This document shows positions 38,964 to 49,243 of a stretch of DNA of 64,000 nt, piece after piece. Position numbers and translations under genes: made by a program. Every line of letters begins with the position of its first letter. Within the stretch, counting starts at the first letter, position 1. The notes under the pieces were generated by a model. The model did not search any database, was not told where the DNA came from, and saw only the letters and a program-made list of their open reading frames with translations. Source of the DNA: Bacillota bacterium (GTDB lineage Bacteria; Bacillota; Clostridia; Oscillospirales; Oscillospiraceae); assembly GCA_028719885.1 (NCBI GenBank), contig JAQYLT010000030.1, positions 18,074 to 82,073 on the forward strand, given 5' to 3'.

Positions 38964-41900
38964 TTATTCCCCGATGCCCAGCATTTCGGTCATCTGGTTC
39001 AAATCCAGCCGCAGCAGGGTGGAAACGCCCTGCTCCTGCATGGTCACACCATAGAGCACGTCCGCCGCCTCCATGGTGCCCCGCCGGTGGGTAATCACAA
39101 TAAACTGGGTTTTCTTGCACAGATTGTGCATGTAATGGGCCACCCGGTCCACATTCCGCTCGTCCAAAGCAGCGTCGATCTCGTCCAGCAGGCAGAACGG
39201 CGTGGGCCGCACCCGCAAAATGGCGAAATACAGTGCCGCCGCCACAAAGGCCTTCTCGCCGCCGGAGAGCAGGGTGATGGTTTTCACCTGCTTTCCCGGG
39301 GGCTGAACGCGAATTTCAATGCCGCAGGTCAGGGGGTTCTCCGGGTCCTCCAAAATCAGCTGACCCTTGCCGCCGCCGAACATCTCCTGGAAAACCTCTC
39401 CGAAATAATGGTCGATTTTCTGGAATTCGGTGACAAAAATCGTGGTCATTTCCTTGGTGATGTCCCGGATGATGCTCTCCAATTCCCGCTTGGAGGTGAG
39501 CACATCGTCCCGCTGGCTGGCAAGGTACGTGTAGCGCTCATTGACCCGGGCGTATTCCTCGATGGCGCCCAGGTTCGGCGTGCCCAGGGCGGCAATCTTC
39601 CGCTTCAGCTCGCCGATGCGCCGGTTGCCTGCGGGAATGGACTCGATCTCCCCCCGGAATTCCCTGGCGGTGCTGGGGGTTAAGCCGTAGGAATCCCAGA
39701 GCTTGTCCACGATTTGCTTTTCCTCCATAGAGGAAGTGAGCTTCTTCTGCTCCAGCAGGGCACAGGCCCGCTCCATGTTCAAAATATCCTTGCTCTTATC
39801 CTGGGCCTCCCGCTCGCAGAGGGTCTTGGCGGCCTCGGTCTGGGACCGATGGGAAATGGCCTGCTCCACCTGGCTCCGCATATCCTCCGCCTGGGTGTCG
39901 TTTTCCTGCTGACGAAGCAGCAGCGCCTGGATTTCCCCGTTCAGCCGCTGGGTTTCCTCCTCAATGGCCTGAACCAGAGCCAGCTTTTTCTCCCGGTCGC
40001 CCTCCATGGCGGAGCGCAGCTGCCGCAAATCCTCGATGTGGCTCCGGGCCGTTGCGCTTTCCGCATCCAGGGCGGCGGATTCGGTTTTCAGCTCCGTGAT
40101 CCGGCTGTTGATTCCGGCGGTGGCCTCCACGGTCTCCGTCTGGCTGCCCTCCAGCTGGGCGATTTCCTGCCGGCACTGGGCCAGCTGGGCTTTGAACACA
40201 TTCACCTTGGCCTGCTGGGCGGCATACCGCTCCCGGTCGGTCTGGCCCCGCTGCTGCAGGGCATCCAGCTCCCGCCGGGCGGACTGCTCCGCCTCCAGGA
40301 TGGCATCCACCATCACCTGATACTGCTTCTCCTGGCCCTGGAGCCGAAGCACCTGATCCTCAGCCTCCCGGAGCTGATCTCTGGCAGCGGAGAGCTCAAA
40401 TTCCACCTGGTCATACTGCCGCCGGGCCTCGGTGAGCTCTGCCTCGGCGGTGAGCTTGTCGGTTTCCAGCTGCTTCTGCTGGGCGGTGAGCTTTTCCAGC
40501 TCGTTGGCCCGGGAGAGGATGCCTGCATCCTTGTTCACAGAGCCGCCGGTCATGGAGCCGCCGGGGTTCATCACCTGGCCGTCCAGGGTGACGATCTTGA
40601 AGCGGCTGCGGTATTTCTGGGACATGGAAATGGCGCTGTCCATATCCTGAACGATCACCGTTCGTCCCAACAGGTTTTCAATAATCGATCGGTAGGTTTT
40701 TTCACACCGGACAAGCTCCGAGGCAACGCCCACGAAGCCCCGGCAGCTTTCCAAGCCGCTCTCCTGGAGCACCCGGCCCTGAATGCCGGTTAGAGGCAGG
40801 AAAGTGGCCCGCCCGCCGCCGGTGCGCTTCAAAAAGGAGATGGCGGCCTTGCCGTCGGCTTCGCTGCCCACCACGATCTGCTGCATGGCGGCGCCCAGGC
40901 CGATTTCGATGGCCACGGCGTAGGCGTCCTCGGTGCGAATCAGACGGGACACCGGTCCGTGGATGCCCCGCAGCCGGCCCCGCTCCGCCTCCTGCATCAC
41001 CATGCGGACGGATTTCTGATAGTTTTCAAAATCCCGCTCCATCGCCCGGAACACCCGGGCCTTGGCGGTGACGGAATCCAAATCCGCCGTGAGCTGGCGC
41101 AGTCTCGCCTGGGCATCCTCCATCCGCTTCTGCCGGGAGGACTGCCGCAGGGAGTAGCCCGCAATGGTATTGTTGGCGGCGGTGACCTGTTCCTGGGCCT
41201 GTTTCAGCTGCTCCTGAGCCTGGTTCAATTGGGTTTGGGCCCCGGTTCTCCGGGACGCCCCGGCGGCCAAATCAGCGTTCAGCTGTTCCAGCCGCTGAGC
41301 GCTCTGGGAGATGCTCTCCTCCAATCCACGGACGTCCGCCTCCCGCCCGGCAATGTCCGCGGCCAGAGTGGATTCCTGACCCCGCAGCTCTAAAAACCGC
41401 TTGGTCATGCCCTGGGCACTGGCGGTCATGGCGGATAGCCGCAGCTGCAGCTGCTCCAATTCCTTTGTCCGGGCGGAGATCAATTCCTCAATCTCCTGAA
41501 TCCGGGCCTGGGCCTGGTCGATCTGGCTGTTGACGCCGCCGGAACGGTCCTCCTGGCCCTTTAATTCTTCTTGAATACGGGCGATATTCTGGTTGTTGTT
41601 CTCCACATTGCCCCGGAGCACCGCCATCTGGCCCTCCAGTTGCTGATGGGTGGATTCCAGCATATTGGCCTTCACCCGGAGGGTTTCCAATTCGCCGTCC
41701 TCTTCCCGCAGAGAGCTGCCCAGCTGCTCCGCCTTTTCATAGAGCTTATCCAGATCGTCGTGGGCCTGCTGCAGCACAAAGGATGCAGAGGCATAGTCCT
41801 CCTCCGCCTTTTTCGCGGCTGCGGAGAGCTTATCCAGGGTATCCAGCCACACGGCCACCTCTACTCCCTTGAGCTCCTCTTTCAGCTCCAGGTATTTCCG

Positions 41901-42536
41901 GGCTTTCTCGGACTGAACCCGGAGGGGTTCCAATTGGAGCTCCAATTCGGAAACCTTGTCGCCGATTCGCATCAGATTGTCCTCGGTCTGGGCAAGCTTT
42001 CGCTCGGTTTCCTCTTTCCGGTGGCGGTATTTGGAGATACCGGCGGCTTCCTCGAAGATTTCCCGCCGGTCGTTGCTCTTGAGGGACAAAATCTCGTCAA
42101 TTCTGCCCTGGCCGATGTTGGAGTAGCCCTCCCGGCCCAGGCCAGTGTCCATAAACAGCTCGTTGATGTCCTTTAACCGGGCGGACTGGCGGTTGATATA
42201 GTATTCGCCGTCGCCGCTGCGGTAATACCGCCGGGTCACCATCACCTCGTCGGAGTCGTAGGCCAGGGCGCGGTCGGAGTTATCCAGGGTCAGAGTGGCC
42301 TCGGCAAAGCCCACGGCGCTGCGCTTCTGGGTACCGCCAAAGATCACATCCTCCATTTTTGCGCCCCGCAGGGTTTTGGAGCTCTGCTCACCCATGACCC
42401 AGAGGATTGCATCGGAAATATTCGATTTGCCGGAGCCGTTGGGCCCGACGATGGCGGTGATGTCGTCGCCGAACCGGATCAGTGTTTTGTCCGGAAAGGA
42501 CTTAAAGCCCTGCAATTCCAAAGATTTAAGATACAC
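38964..42536 (-). CDS. smc: Chromosome segregation protein SMC
   Basis: 1190 aa; MYLKSLELQGFKSFPDKTLIRFGDDITAIVGPNGSGKSNISDAI; coiled coils; LLSGGEKAFVAAALYFAILRVRPTPFCLLDEIDAALDERNV. Confidence 0.98.
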   Translation of the reverse strand: MYLKSLELQGFKSFPDKTLIRFGDDITAIVGPNGSGKSNISDAILWVMGEQSSKTLRGAKMEDVIFGGTQKRSAVGFAEATLTLDNSDRALAYDSDEVMVTRRYYRSGDGEYYINRQSARLKDINELFMDTGLGREGYSNIGQGRIDEILSLKSNDRREIFEEAAGISKYRHRKEETERKLAQTEDNLMRIGDKVSELELQLEPLRVQSEKARKYLELKEELKGVEVAVWLDTLDKLSAAAKKAEEDYASASFVLQQAHDDLDKLYEKAEQLGSSLREEDGELETLRVKANMLESTHQQLEGQMAVLRGNVENNNQNIARIQEELKGQEDRSGGVNSQIDQAQARIQEIEELISARTKELEQLQLRLSAMTASAQGMTKRFLELRGQESTLAADIAGREADVRGLEESISQSAQRLEQLNADLAAGASRRTGAQTQLNQAQEQLKQAQEQVTAANNTIAGYSLRQSSRQKRMEDAQARLRQLTADLDSVTAKARVFRAMERDFENYQKSVRMVMQEAERGRLRGIHGPVSRLIRTEDAYAVAIEIGLGAAMQQIVVGSEADGKAAISFLKRTGGGRATFLPLTGIQGRVLQESGLESCRGFVGVASELVRCEKTYRSIIENLLGRTVIVQDMDSAISMSQKYRSRFKIVTLDGQVMNPGGSMTGGSVNKDAGILSRANELEKLTAQQKQLETDKLTAEAELTEARRQYDQVEFELSAARDQLREAEDQVLRLQGQEKQYQVMVDAILEAEQSARRELDALQQRGQTDRERYAAQQAKVNVFKAQLAQCRQEIAQLEGSQTETVEATAGINSRITELKTESAALDAESATARSHIEDLRQLRSAMEGDREKKLALVQAIEEETQRLNGEIQALLLRQQENDTQAEDMRSQVEQAISHRSQTEAAKTLCEREAQDKSKDILNMERACALLEQKKLTSSMEEKQIVDKLWDSYGLTPSTAREFRGEIESIPAGNRRIGELKRKIAALGTPNLGAIEEYARVNERYTYLASQRDDVLTSKRELESIIRDITKEMTTIFVTEFQKIDHYFGEVFQEMFGGGKGQLILEDPENPLTCGIEIRVQPPGKQVKTITLLSGGEKAFVAAALYFAILRVRPTPFCLLDEIDAALDERNVDRVAHYMHNLCKKTQFIVITHRRGTMEAADVLYGVTMQEQGVSTLLRLDLNQMTEMLGIGE

Positions 42537-42671
42537 AGCATAACCTCAAGCATGAAATTGATCAAAAAGTATCAGTTTATTATAGTCCTGAAACGGAAAA
42601 AAAGCAAGAATTTCTTTTTGATTTCTTGCCGGAAGAGATATACCCCACCAATTGCAGGTTCTTCCTTATGA

Positions 42672-42846
42672 AGATTGGTGTTGGGCAGGATGCTTCGTAG
42701 GGAATGCATTTATGCATTCCGCCTCGGTCGTAAATCACCGGAGTTATTGAATCGAAAAAACGTTACATTTTGCGATTTGTCGAACCTTGGTGATTCAAAA
42801 AGCTTTCGGAATGCATAAATGCATTCCCTACAAAACATTCTGAGGG
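42672..42846. repeat. Modular TIR repeat, copy D (outer ends degenerate)
   Basis: GGCAGGATGCTTCGTAGGGAATGCATTTATGCATTCCG ... CGGAATGCATAAATGCATTCCCTACAAAACATTCTG. Confidence 0.8.
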
Positions 42847-42855
42847 GCATAACAA

Positions 42856-42882
42856 AAACCGGAGAGGTTTCCCTCCCCGGTT
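42856..42882 (-). terminator. Terminator of the acidic zinc-ribbon protein gene
   Basis: CCGGGGAGGGAAACCTCTCCGGTTTTTG on the minus strand. Confidence 0.8.
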
Positions 42883-42900
42883 ATGTGTGATATAATGGGA

Positions 42901-43359
42901 TTACTCCTCGTCTTCGTCCTCAAAGGAGAATTCCAGGGTCTCGCCGCACTTGTCGCAGACGATGCTGCCGGACTCCAGCACATCCTCGTCGAAATCGATG
43001 ATGTTGCCGCAGGCGCACTGCACCTCGTAGACGGTGGTTTCCTCGTCGCCGAAGTCGAAGCCTTCCTCGGAGTCGTCATCCTCGTCGTCTTCGTCGTAGG
43101 ACCAGTCGTCCTCGTCTTCCTCGTCGTAGTCCTCATCCTCGTCCAGGATGTAGTCCTCGATGGCATCCAGGTCCTCTTCGATCTCATCCAGCTCGTCGGA
43201 GATGGCGATGGTGGTATCCTCGATATCCACAACCTTCTTGGTCACATCACCCAAAAGGTCCACAATGGCAGCGATCATCTTTCCTTCATCGGACTCGGTG
43301 TTCAGCTTCAGGCCATCCATCAAGCCCTTGAGATAGGCGGACTTTTCAGAAATCGTCAT
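42901..43359 (-). CDS. Highly acidic zinc-ribbon protein (CD1247 N-terminal-domain type)
   Basis: MTISEKSAYLKGLMDGLKLNTESDEGKMIAAI..., long D/E tract, then CACG...CDKCGE. Confidence 0.75.
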   Translation of the reverse strand: MTISEKSAYLKGLMDGLKLNTESDEGKMIAAIVDLLGDVTKKVVDIEDTTIAISDELDEIEEDLDAIEDYILDEDEDYDEEDEDDWSYDEDDEDDDSEEGFDFGDEETTVYEVQCACGNIIDFDEDVLESGSIVCDKCGETLEFSFEDEDEE

Positions 43360-43386
43360 AGCATTTCGCTCCTTATTGAAAAAGAA

Positions 43387-43950
43387 TCAAGCCTTGGAAC
43401 GGCCCAGGTACTCGCCGGTACGGGTATCGATCTGGATCTTGTCGCCCTCGTTGATGAAGAGGGGCACCTTCACCTCGGCACCGGTCTCCACGGTGGCGGG
43501 CTTGGTCACGTTGGTGGCGGTGTTGCCGGCGAAGCCGGGCTCGGTCTTAGTGACCACCAGGTCGGCAAAGTTGGGGGCTTCCACGCCGAAGACGTTGCCC
43601 TTGTAGCTCATGATGACGCAGGTATCGTTCTCCTTGACGAACTTGAAGGAATCGTCCAGCACGCTGCCGTCGATGGGCTCCAGCTCATAGGACTCGGGGT
43701 CCATGAAGTAATAGAGGTTGCCGTCGTTGTAGGAGTACTCCATCTTCTTGCGCTCAATGTAAGCGGTGGGGTACTTGGCGGTGGGGTTGAAGCTGGTCTC
43801 GGTGACGCCGCCGGTGATGACGTTCTTCATCTTGACCCGGACGAAAGCAGCACCCTTGCCGGGCTTGACATGCTGGAACTCCACGACCTGCATGACCTTG
43901 CCGTCCATTTCAAAAGTAACACCGTTTCTGAATTCGCTTGCAGAAATCAT
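43387..43950 (-). CDS. efp: Elongation factor P
   Basis: [44 protein letters not shown]. Confidence 0.97.
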   Translation of the reverse strand: MISASEFRNGVTFEMDGKVMQVVEFQHVKPGKGAAFVRVKMKNVITGGVTETSFNPTAKYPTAYIERKKMEYSYNDGNLYYFMDPESYELEPIDGSVLDDSFKFVKENDTCVIMSYKGNVFGVEAPNFADLVVTKTEPGFAGNTATNVTKPATVETGAEVKVPLFINEGDKIQIDTRTGEYLGRSKA

Positions 43951-44062
43951 TTTTTATCCTCCTAAGATATCTTCCCCTAAGGCGAAGAAAAGTATGTACA
44001 AAATTGCATCGCTTTATTCTAACCGATATCGCCCCATTTTTCAAGGGGAAACTTCAGTTTTT

Positions 44063-45127
44063 TTACAGGATGATGAGTTCTTTGGGCAGCTTTGTGAGAT
44101 TTTCACAGCCGTCATGGGTCAAAACCGTCACATCTTCGATTCGGACGCCGAATTTTCCCGGCAAATAGATTCCCGGCTCGGCGGAGCAAACCGCTCCCGC
44201 GGGCAGGGGCTGGGTATTACGCTGGTTCAAATTGGGGCTTTCGTGGATTTCCAAGCCTAAGCTGTGGCCATAGCCATGGCCGAAGAATTGGCCGTAGCCC
44301 GCGTCGGAAATCACCGATCTGGCAATGCCGTCGATGGTGCAGCCGGTCACCCCTGCCTTTGTGGCGGCAATGGCCTTGGTCTGGGCCTCCAGCACCACAG
44401 AATAGACCTTTTTCATTTCCTCGGTGACAAAGCCAAAGGCCACGGTGCGGGTGGTGTCGGAGCAGTAGCCCTGGTAAAGCACGCCAAAGTCCATGGTGAG
44501 GAAATCCCCGTTCTGAATCACCCGGTCACCGGCGACCCCGTGGGGCATGCTGGTGTTGGGCCCGGAGACCACGATGGGGTCAAAGGACAGCCCCTGGGCG
44601 CCGTTTTTATACATGCAGTAGATCAGCTCCGCCTGGGCCTGGAGCTCGGTCATGCCCGGCTTCAGCCGGGGCAGCACCTCCAAAAAGGCGGCGTCGGCAA
44701 TTTCCTGGGCCCGGCGCATCCGGTCCAGCTCCCAATCCTCCTTCACCGCCCGGAAGCCGTAAATCTTCTCGTGATAGGGCACCAGCCGGGCATGCAGGCT
44801 CTCCTGGAACCGGGAGAGCTCCCCGGCGCTCATGTATTCCTCTTCAAAGCCAAGGGCGGTGATGCCAAAGTCGGCAATGGCCTGGTTGATGAGCTTGGGA
44901 TAGCTCCGGTCCCGGTCGGTTTCCACCACCTGAAAGCCTCGGATGTTCTTCTGGGCGGACTCGATATACCGGCTGTCGGTGTAGTAGCGGCAGCCCTTTT
45001 TGCTGACGACGGCCATCCCCTCGGCAATGTCGAACTCCGCGCCGTAGTGCCGGCTGTAGCGGGAGGTGAGCAGCAGGCCATCCACCTCTTCCCCCAGCAG
45101 GGACAGGTACTTTTCAAGATTCTTCAT
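44063..45127 (-). CDS. M24 family Xaa-Pro aminopeptidase
   Basis: FLTMDFGVLYQGYCSDTTRTV, FFGHGYGHSLGLEIHESP, EPGIYLPGKFGVRIED metal-ligand motifs. Confidence 0.92.
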   Translation of the reverse strand: MKNLEKYLSLLGEEVDGLLLTSRYSRHYGAEFDIAEGMAVVSKKGCRYYTDSRYIESAQKNIRGFQVVETDRDRSYPKLINQAIADFGITALGFEEEYMSAGELSRFQESLHARLVPYHEKIYGFRAVKEDWELDRMRRAQEIADAAFLEVLPRLKPGMTELQAQAELIYCMYKNGAQGLSFDPIVVSGPNTSMPHGVAGDRVIQNGDFLTMDFGVLYQGYCSDTTRTVAFGFVTEEMKKVYSVVLEAQTKAIAATKAGVTGCTIDGIARSVISDAGYGQFFGHGYGHSLGLEIHESPNLNQRNTQPLPAGAVCSAEPGIYLPGKFGVRIEDVTVLTHDGCENLTKLPKELIIL

Positions 45128-45626
45128 TTTCGATTCTCCTTTTTCCAGCCATGGCGATAAAGGGCAGCTCCAGAATATGACGGCCCTTGAGCCAGATATT
45201 ATGATTACAAATGGCGCTGACCAGGATGGAGGTCACGCCGCAGCCGTTGGCCCCCAGGGTATCCGTATAGATCTGGTCCCCCACCAGGGCTGCCTGGGAG
45301 GCTTCCACGCCGTAGTATTGGAGACACTGGCGGATTCCCTTGGGAAAGGGCTTTTTCGCGTGGGTAATGCAGTGGATGTTTCTGGCGGCGCAGAATTTTT
45401 GGACCCGGTCCCGTTTGCTGTTGGAAACCACGCAGATGGTGATATCCGACCGGTTCATTTTTTCCAGCCAATCCTCCATTTCCGCCGTGGGGCTGTCGGT
45501 GGTGTAGGGAACGATGGTGTTGTCGAAATCCAGCATCAGCAGCCGGATGCCTCGCCGGTGAAGCAGCGCCGGAGTGATGTGTGTAAGGGACGGGGCAATC
45601 AGCCTGGGCAAAAGAGAAATGGACAT
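45114..45626 (-). CDS. yqeG: YqeG family HAD IIIA-type phosphatase
   Basis: MSISLLPRLIAPSLTHITPALLHRRGIRLLMLDFDNTIVPY; LVGDQIYTDTLGANGCGVTSILV. Confidence 0.92.
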   Translation of the reverse strand: MSISLLPRLIAPSLTHITPALLHRRGIRLLMLDFDNTIVPYTTDSPTAEMEDWLEKMNRSDITICVVSNSKRDRVQKFCAARNIHCITHAKKPFPKGIRQCLQYYGVEASQAALVGDQIYTDTLGANGCGVTSILVSAICNHNIWLKGRHILELPFIAMAGKRRIENEES

Positions 45627-45687
45627 ATCATCCTCCATGGAAACATAATCTATGGAGGAATTATACCACGAAGCGGAGGGTTTGTCC

Positions 45688-46407
45688 ATGGCGATTCGGC
45701 AATATCTGGCCATGACGGCGGCGGAAATGACACAGGCCGGTTCCCTGCCCCGGCATGCCGCCTGGATGGCCTGCCATTTTTCTCCCTATTCCACCGGCCT
45801 GACCAATCTGCCCGAACGGCTGCCGCCGGAGACCCTTTTGATTCTCAACGACCGCACGCCCATCCATGGCCACGAGCCCCAGCGGATTCTTCGGGAACTG
45901 GAAACGGTGCTCCACCGGTGCCGCTGTCCGGGGCTGCTGGTGGATTTTCAGAACCCACCCTGTCAGGAGTCTTTGGAGCTGGCGGACTATCTGGCAAGGC
46001 AGCTGGATGCCCCCATGGCCATCAGCCCGGAATACAGCGCGGAGGGCCGGGGAGTGTTTCTGCCGCCGGTGCCCACGGACAGAAAAGCTGCCGACTATCT
46101 GAAAAAATGGGCCGGGCGTGAAATCTGGCTGGAGGAGGCGCTGGAGGGCCAGAACATCACCCTGACCGGCCAGGGCGCTCTTTTCACAGCCAACCGGCGG
46201 CAGGATTTTGACCTGGTTCACGCCGACGGCGGCCTGCACTGCCACTACAGCATCGAAGAGCAGCCGGAAGCCGTTGTCTTTCACACCTGGCGAACCAGGG
46301 AGGATCTGGCCCAGCTGCTGGAAGAGGCGGAAGCGCTGGGGGTGAAACAGACCGTGGGCCTCTATCAGGAGCTCTTCTCTGCCCCCAGCCCTGCTTTCTC
46401 TCCATAA
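45688..46407 (+). CDS. Hypothetical protein
   Basis: GCGGAGGG ribosome-binding site before ATG; 239-aa ORF divergent from yqeG. Confidence 0.7.
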   Translation: MAIRQYLAMTAAEMTQAGSLPRHAAWMACHFSPYSTGLTNLPERLPPETLLILNDRTPIHGHEPQRILRELETVLHRCRCPGLLVDFQNPPCQESLELADYLARQLDAPMAISPEYSAEGRGVFLPPVPTDRKAADYLKKWAGREIWLEEALEGQNITLTGQGALFTANRRQDFDLVHADGGLHCHYSIEEQPEAVVFHTWRTREDLAQLLEEAEALGVKQTVGLYQELFSAPSPAFSP

Positions 46408-46561
46408 GGCGCCATGACAAAAGCGCACCCGGGGTTGGGTGCCCTTTTCCCTTTCATCTTATCGCACTTGGTTGATATTTTAAAAGGCAGAATTCCGGCG
46501 GGGCTTGACAAATTCCGCTTCCCCGTTAAAATGGTTCTGTAAGAATGGGAAAGGAGGACTG

Positions 46562-47578
46562 ATGGGTTTGAAGAAGCTCAGTGGATTTACCCTGTTAAAG
46601 CTGATTGCCGCCTTTCAGGTGGTATACATCCATTTGATTACCCATTTTCATCTGCCCCCCGTTCCTTTCATCAAGCCGCCGGATATATTCCGCCTTCTGT
46701 CCCCCTTTGACGGGGTTCCGGTTTTTTTCTCTCTCAGCGGCTACTTCCTTTGGAAATCCCTGTCCGCCCGCCCTCTGGGCTTCCGGGACTATGCCCGACG
46801 CAGAGTGCTTCGAATCTTCCCGGAATTGTGGATGGTTGTTGCCTTCTCCATTGTTTCAATCCTGATTTTCTGCCGTCAGGAATTATCCGCCCTCCCCTTT
46901 CTGGGCTGGATCGCTGCTCAGGCAACTTTCCTGCAATTCTGGACGCCGGACTGCCTTCGCTCCTTTGGCGTGGGGTGCCCCAACGGCTCGCTGTGGACCA
47001 TTACCATCTTTCTGCAATTTTACCTTGTGGTGTTCTTTCTTCACCGGCTGCTCCACGGCAAGAAGCCTATTGCCTGGTTATTGACCCTTTTGGTTTCCGC
47101 CGGGCTGAACGTGATCCCCGGATATTTTGCGTCCGGTGTTCCCCAGCTCCTGTATAAGCTCTATCAGCAGACGATTCTGCCCTATCTGTCCGTGTTCCTG
47201 TTTACGGCCTGCGTTGCAGAATTTGAAGACGTGATCGGGTGTAGAATCAAAAGCATTCTGTTGGTAATCGCTTTGTATGCCGTCCTGGTCATTGGAATTC
47301 CCTTCGATTTTCAGGGTGCCGGGTATCCCCTTTTCCGGTCCATGCTCATTGGTCTTTTCGCCCTTTCCTTCGGCTCCACCATCCGATTTGGGCTTCTCAA
47401 GGAGGACATTTCCTATGAAATCTATCTGGTGCATATGCCCGTGGTGAACATCCTCTTGGAACTGACTGAAGCGCCCAATTGGGGCACCTTCCTTACAGCT
47501 TCGGGGCTGACCCTGCTGCTGGCCCTGACCCTGTACCAGCTGAACCGGCGGGTTCTGAACCGGCTGGATGCAGCCTGA
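46562..47578 (+). CDS. Acyltransferase 3 family membrane protein
   Basis: LKLIAAFQVVYIHLITHF...PVFFSLSGYFLWKSL...RRVLRIFPELWMVV; multiple TM segments. Confidence 0.88.
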   Translation: MGLKKLSGFTLLKLIAAFQVVYIHLITHFHLPPVPFIKPPDIFRLLSPFDGVPVFFSLSGYFLWKSLSARPLGFRDYARRRVLRIFPELWMVVAFSIVSILIFCRQELSALPFLGWIAAQATFLQFWTPDCLRSFGVGCPNGSLWTITIFLQFYLVVFFLHRLLHGKKPIAWLLTLLVSAGLNVIPGYFASGVPQLLYKLYQQTILPYLSVFLFTACVAEFEDVIGCRIKSILLVIALYAVLVIGIPFDFQGAGYPLFRSMLIGLFALSFGSTIRFGLLKEDISYEIYLVHMPVVNILLELTEAPNWGTFLTASGLTLLLALTLYQLNRRVLNRLDAA

Positions 47579-47592
47579 ATCCTTAAATAACC

Positions 47593-47624
47593 CAAAGCCC
47601 CGCTCCAAAATCGGAGCGGGGCTT
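47593..47624. terminator. Bidirectional terminator
   Basis: AAAGCCCCGCTCC-AAAATC-GGAGCGGGGCTTT. Confidence 0.88.
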
Positions 47625-47628
47625 TCAT

Positions 47629-49119
47629 TCATACTTCTTCCATTTCTTCCTGCTGCTGATATTCCGGGAAGACGGAGTACATGGGCTTCACATCCTTGCC
47701 CAGAATCTTCCGGTCGATATAGTTCACGGTGATTCTGTAAACCAGGCTGCTCAGGCTGATGACGCCGATCAGGTTGGGGATGGCCATCAGTCCATTGAAC
47801 GTATCGGACAGGTCCCAAGCCAGGTCCAGGCTCATAGTGGCGCCCACAACGATAAAGGCCACAAACACCACCTTGTAGATCATGGTTGCCTTGGTGCCGA
47901 AGAGATACTCAAAGGCCTTGGTGCCGTAGTGGCTCCAGCCCAGCACGGTGGAGAAGGCAAACAGCAGCACCGCGATGGCAATGAACCAGGAGCCTGCCTG
48001 ACCAAAGGAGAGGGAGAAGGCCTCCGCCACCATGGCGGTTTTCTCGGTGGTGGTGAGCATGGCGCCGGTATTCAAGTCCACCAGACCGCTGGTGAGCACC
48101 ACCAGAGCGGTGAGGGTGCAGACGATGATGGTATCGGCGAACACCTCAAAGATGCCCCACATGCCCTGCATGACAGGCTCTTTCACATTGGAGTTGGAGT
48201 GGACCATGACGGAGGAGCCCAGGCCGGCCTCGTTGGAGAACACGCCACGCTTCATGCCCCAGGTCACAGCGTCCTTCACGGTGGCACCCACCACGCCGCC
48301 GAACGCAGCCCGGCCGGTGAAAGCGCACTTGAAGATGATGCCGAAAGCAGGAATGATCTTAGAGGCATTCATTGCAACGATGACAATAGCGCCGATCATG
48401 TATACAACCGCCATAAAGGGAACCAGCTTTTCCGTCACGGCGGCAATACGCTTCAGGCCGCCCACCACCACCAGGGCCGCAATCACCATCAGCACCACGC
48501 CGGTGACCCACATGGGAATGCTGAAAGACGCCTTCATGTTCACGGCGATGGAATTGATCTGGCTCATATTGCCGATGCCGAAAGAGGCCAGCACGCAGAA
48601 GCAGCTGAACATCACCGCCAGGACGGCGCCGATCTTTTTATAACCGGGGTAGCTGCCCAGACCATCCTTCAGGTAGTACATGGCGCCGCCGCACCACTCG
48701 CCGTCCTTGTTCTTCCGGCGGTAGTAGATGCCCAGCACATTTTCGGAATAGTTGGTCATCATGCCGAAGATGGCCACGATCCACATCCAGAAGATAGAGC
48801 CGGGGCCGCCAGTGGCAATGGCAGCAGCCACGCCGGAGATGTTGCCGGTGCCGATGGTGGCCGCCAGGGCGGTGCACAGGCTCTGGAACTGGCTGATGGA
48901 CTTATCCTCTTTGGCCGTGTGGGCGGTGATCTTCTTATCGGTAAAGATGCCGCCGATGGTATTCTTCATCCAGTGGCCGAACTTGGTCACCTGGAATACC
49001 TTGGTGAGAATGGTCATCAGAATGCCGGTGCCCACCAGCATAATCAGCATGGGCATGCCCCACACGAATCCGTTGACCGCGTTGTTCACATTGGTGACGG
49101 TTTGAATGATGTTTTCCAT
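47629..49119 (-). CDS. AGCS family sodium:amino-acid (alanine/glycine) symporter
   Basis: GTGNISGVAAAIATGGPGSIFWMWIVA, GGLKRIAAVTEKLVPFM, GVFSNEAGLGSSVMVHS. Confidence 0.94.
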   Translation of the reverse strand: MENIIQTVTNVNNAVNGFVWGMPMLIMLVGTGILMTILTKVFQVTKFGHWMKNTIGGIFTDKKITAHTAKEDKSISQFQSLCTALAATIGTGNISGVAAAIATGGPGSIFWMWIVAIFGMMTNYSENVLGIYYRRKNKDGEWCGGAMYYLKDGLGSYPGYKKIGAVLAVMFSCFCVLASFGIGNMSQINSIAVNMKASFSIPMWVTGVVLMVIAALVVVGGLKRIAAVTEKLVPFMAVVYMIGAIVIVAMNASKIIPAFGIIFKCAFTGRAAFGGVVGATVKDAVTWGMKRGVFSNEAGLGSSVMVHSNSNVKEPVMQGMWGIFEVFADTIIVCTLTALVVLTSGLVDLNTGAMLTTTEKTAMVAEAFSLSFGQAGSWFIAIAVLLFAFSTVLGWSHYGTKAFEYLFGTKATMIYKVVFVAFIVVGATMSLDLAWDLSDTFNGLMAIPNLIGVISLSSLVYRITVNYIDRKILGKDVKPMYSVFPEYQQQEEMEEV

Positions 49120-49149
49120 GATGTTTCCCCCTTGCATTTGCCGGAGACG

Positions 49150-49180
49150 AAAAAAGAGCACCTGCGAGGGGGGTGCTCTC
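49150..49180 (-). terminator. Leader terminator between glycine riboswitch and AGCS gene
   Basis: Minus strand AGAGCACC-CCCCTCGCA-GGTGCTCTTTTTT. Confidence 0.85.
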
Positions 49181-49243
49181 CAAAAACGAACCATCGCCCG
49201 GTTCCGGGGCACGGATACGCCTGCCCGCTGGAACTGGGAATAA

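Noticed and set aside
37494-39683. 729-aa plus-strand ORF across rdgB/ftsY/smc
   Set aside because: Shadow ORF spanning several real minus-strand genes.
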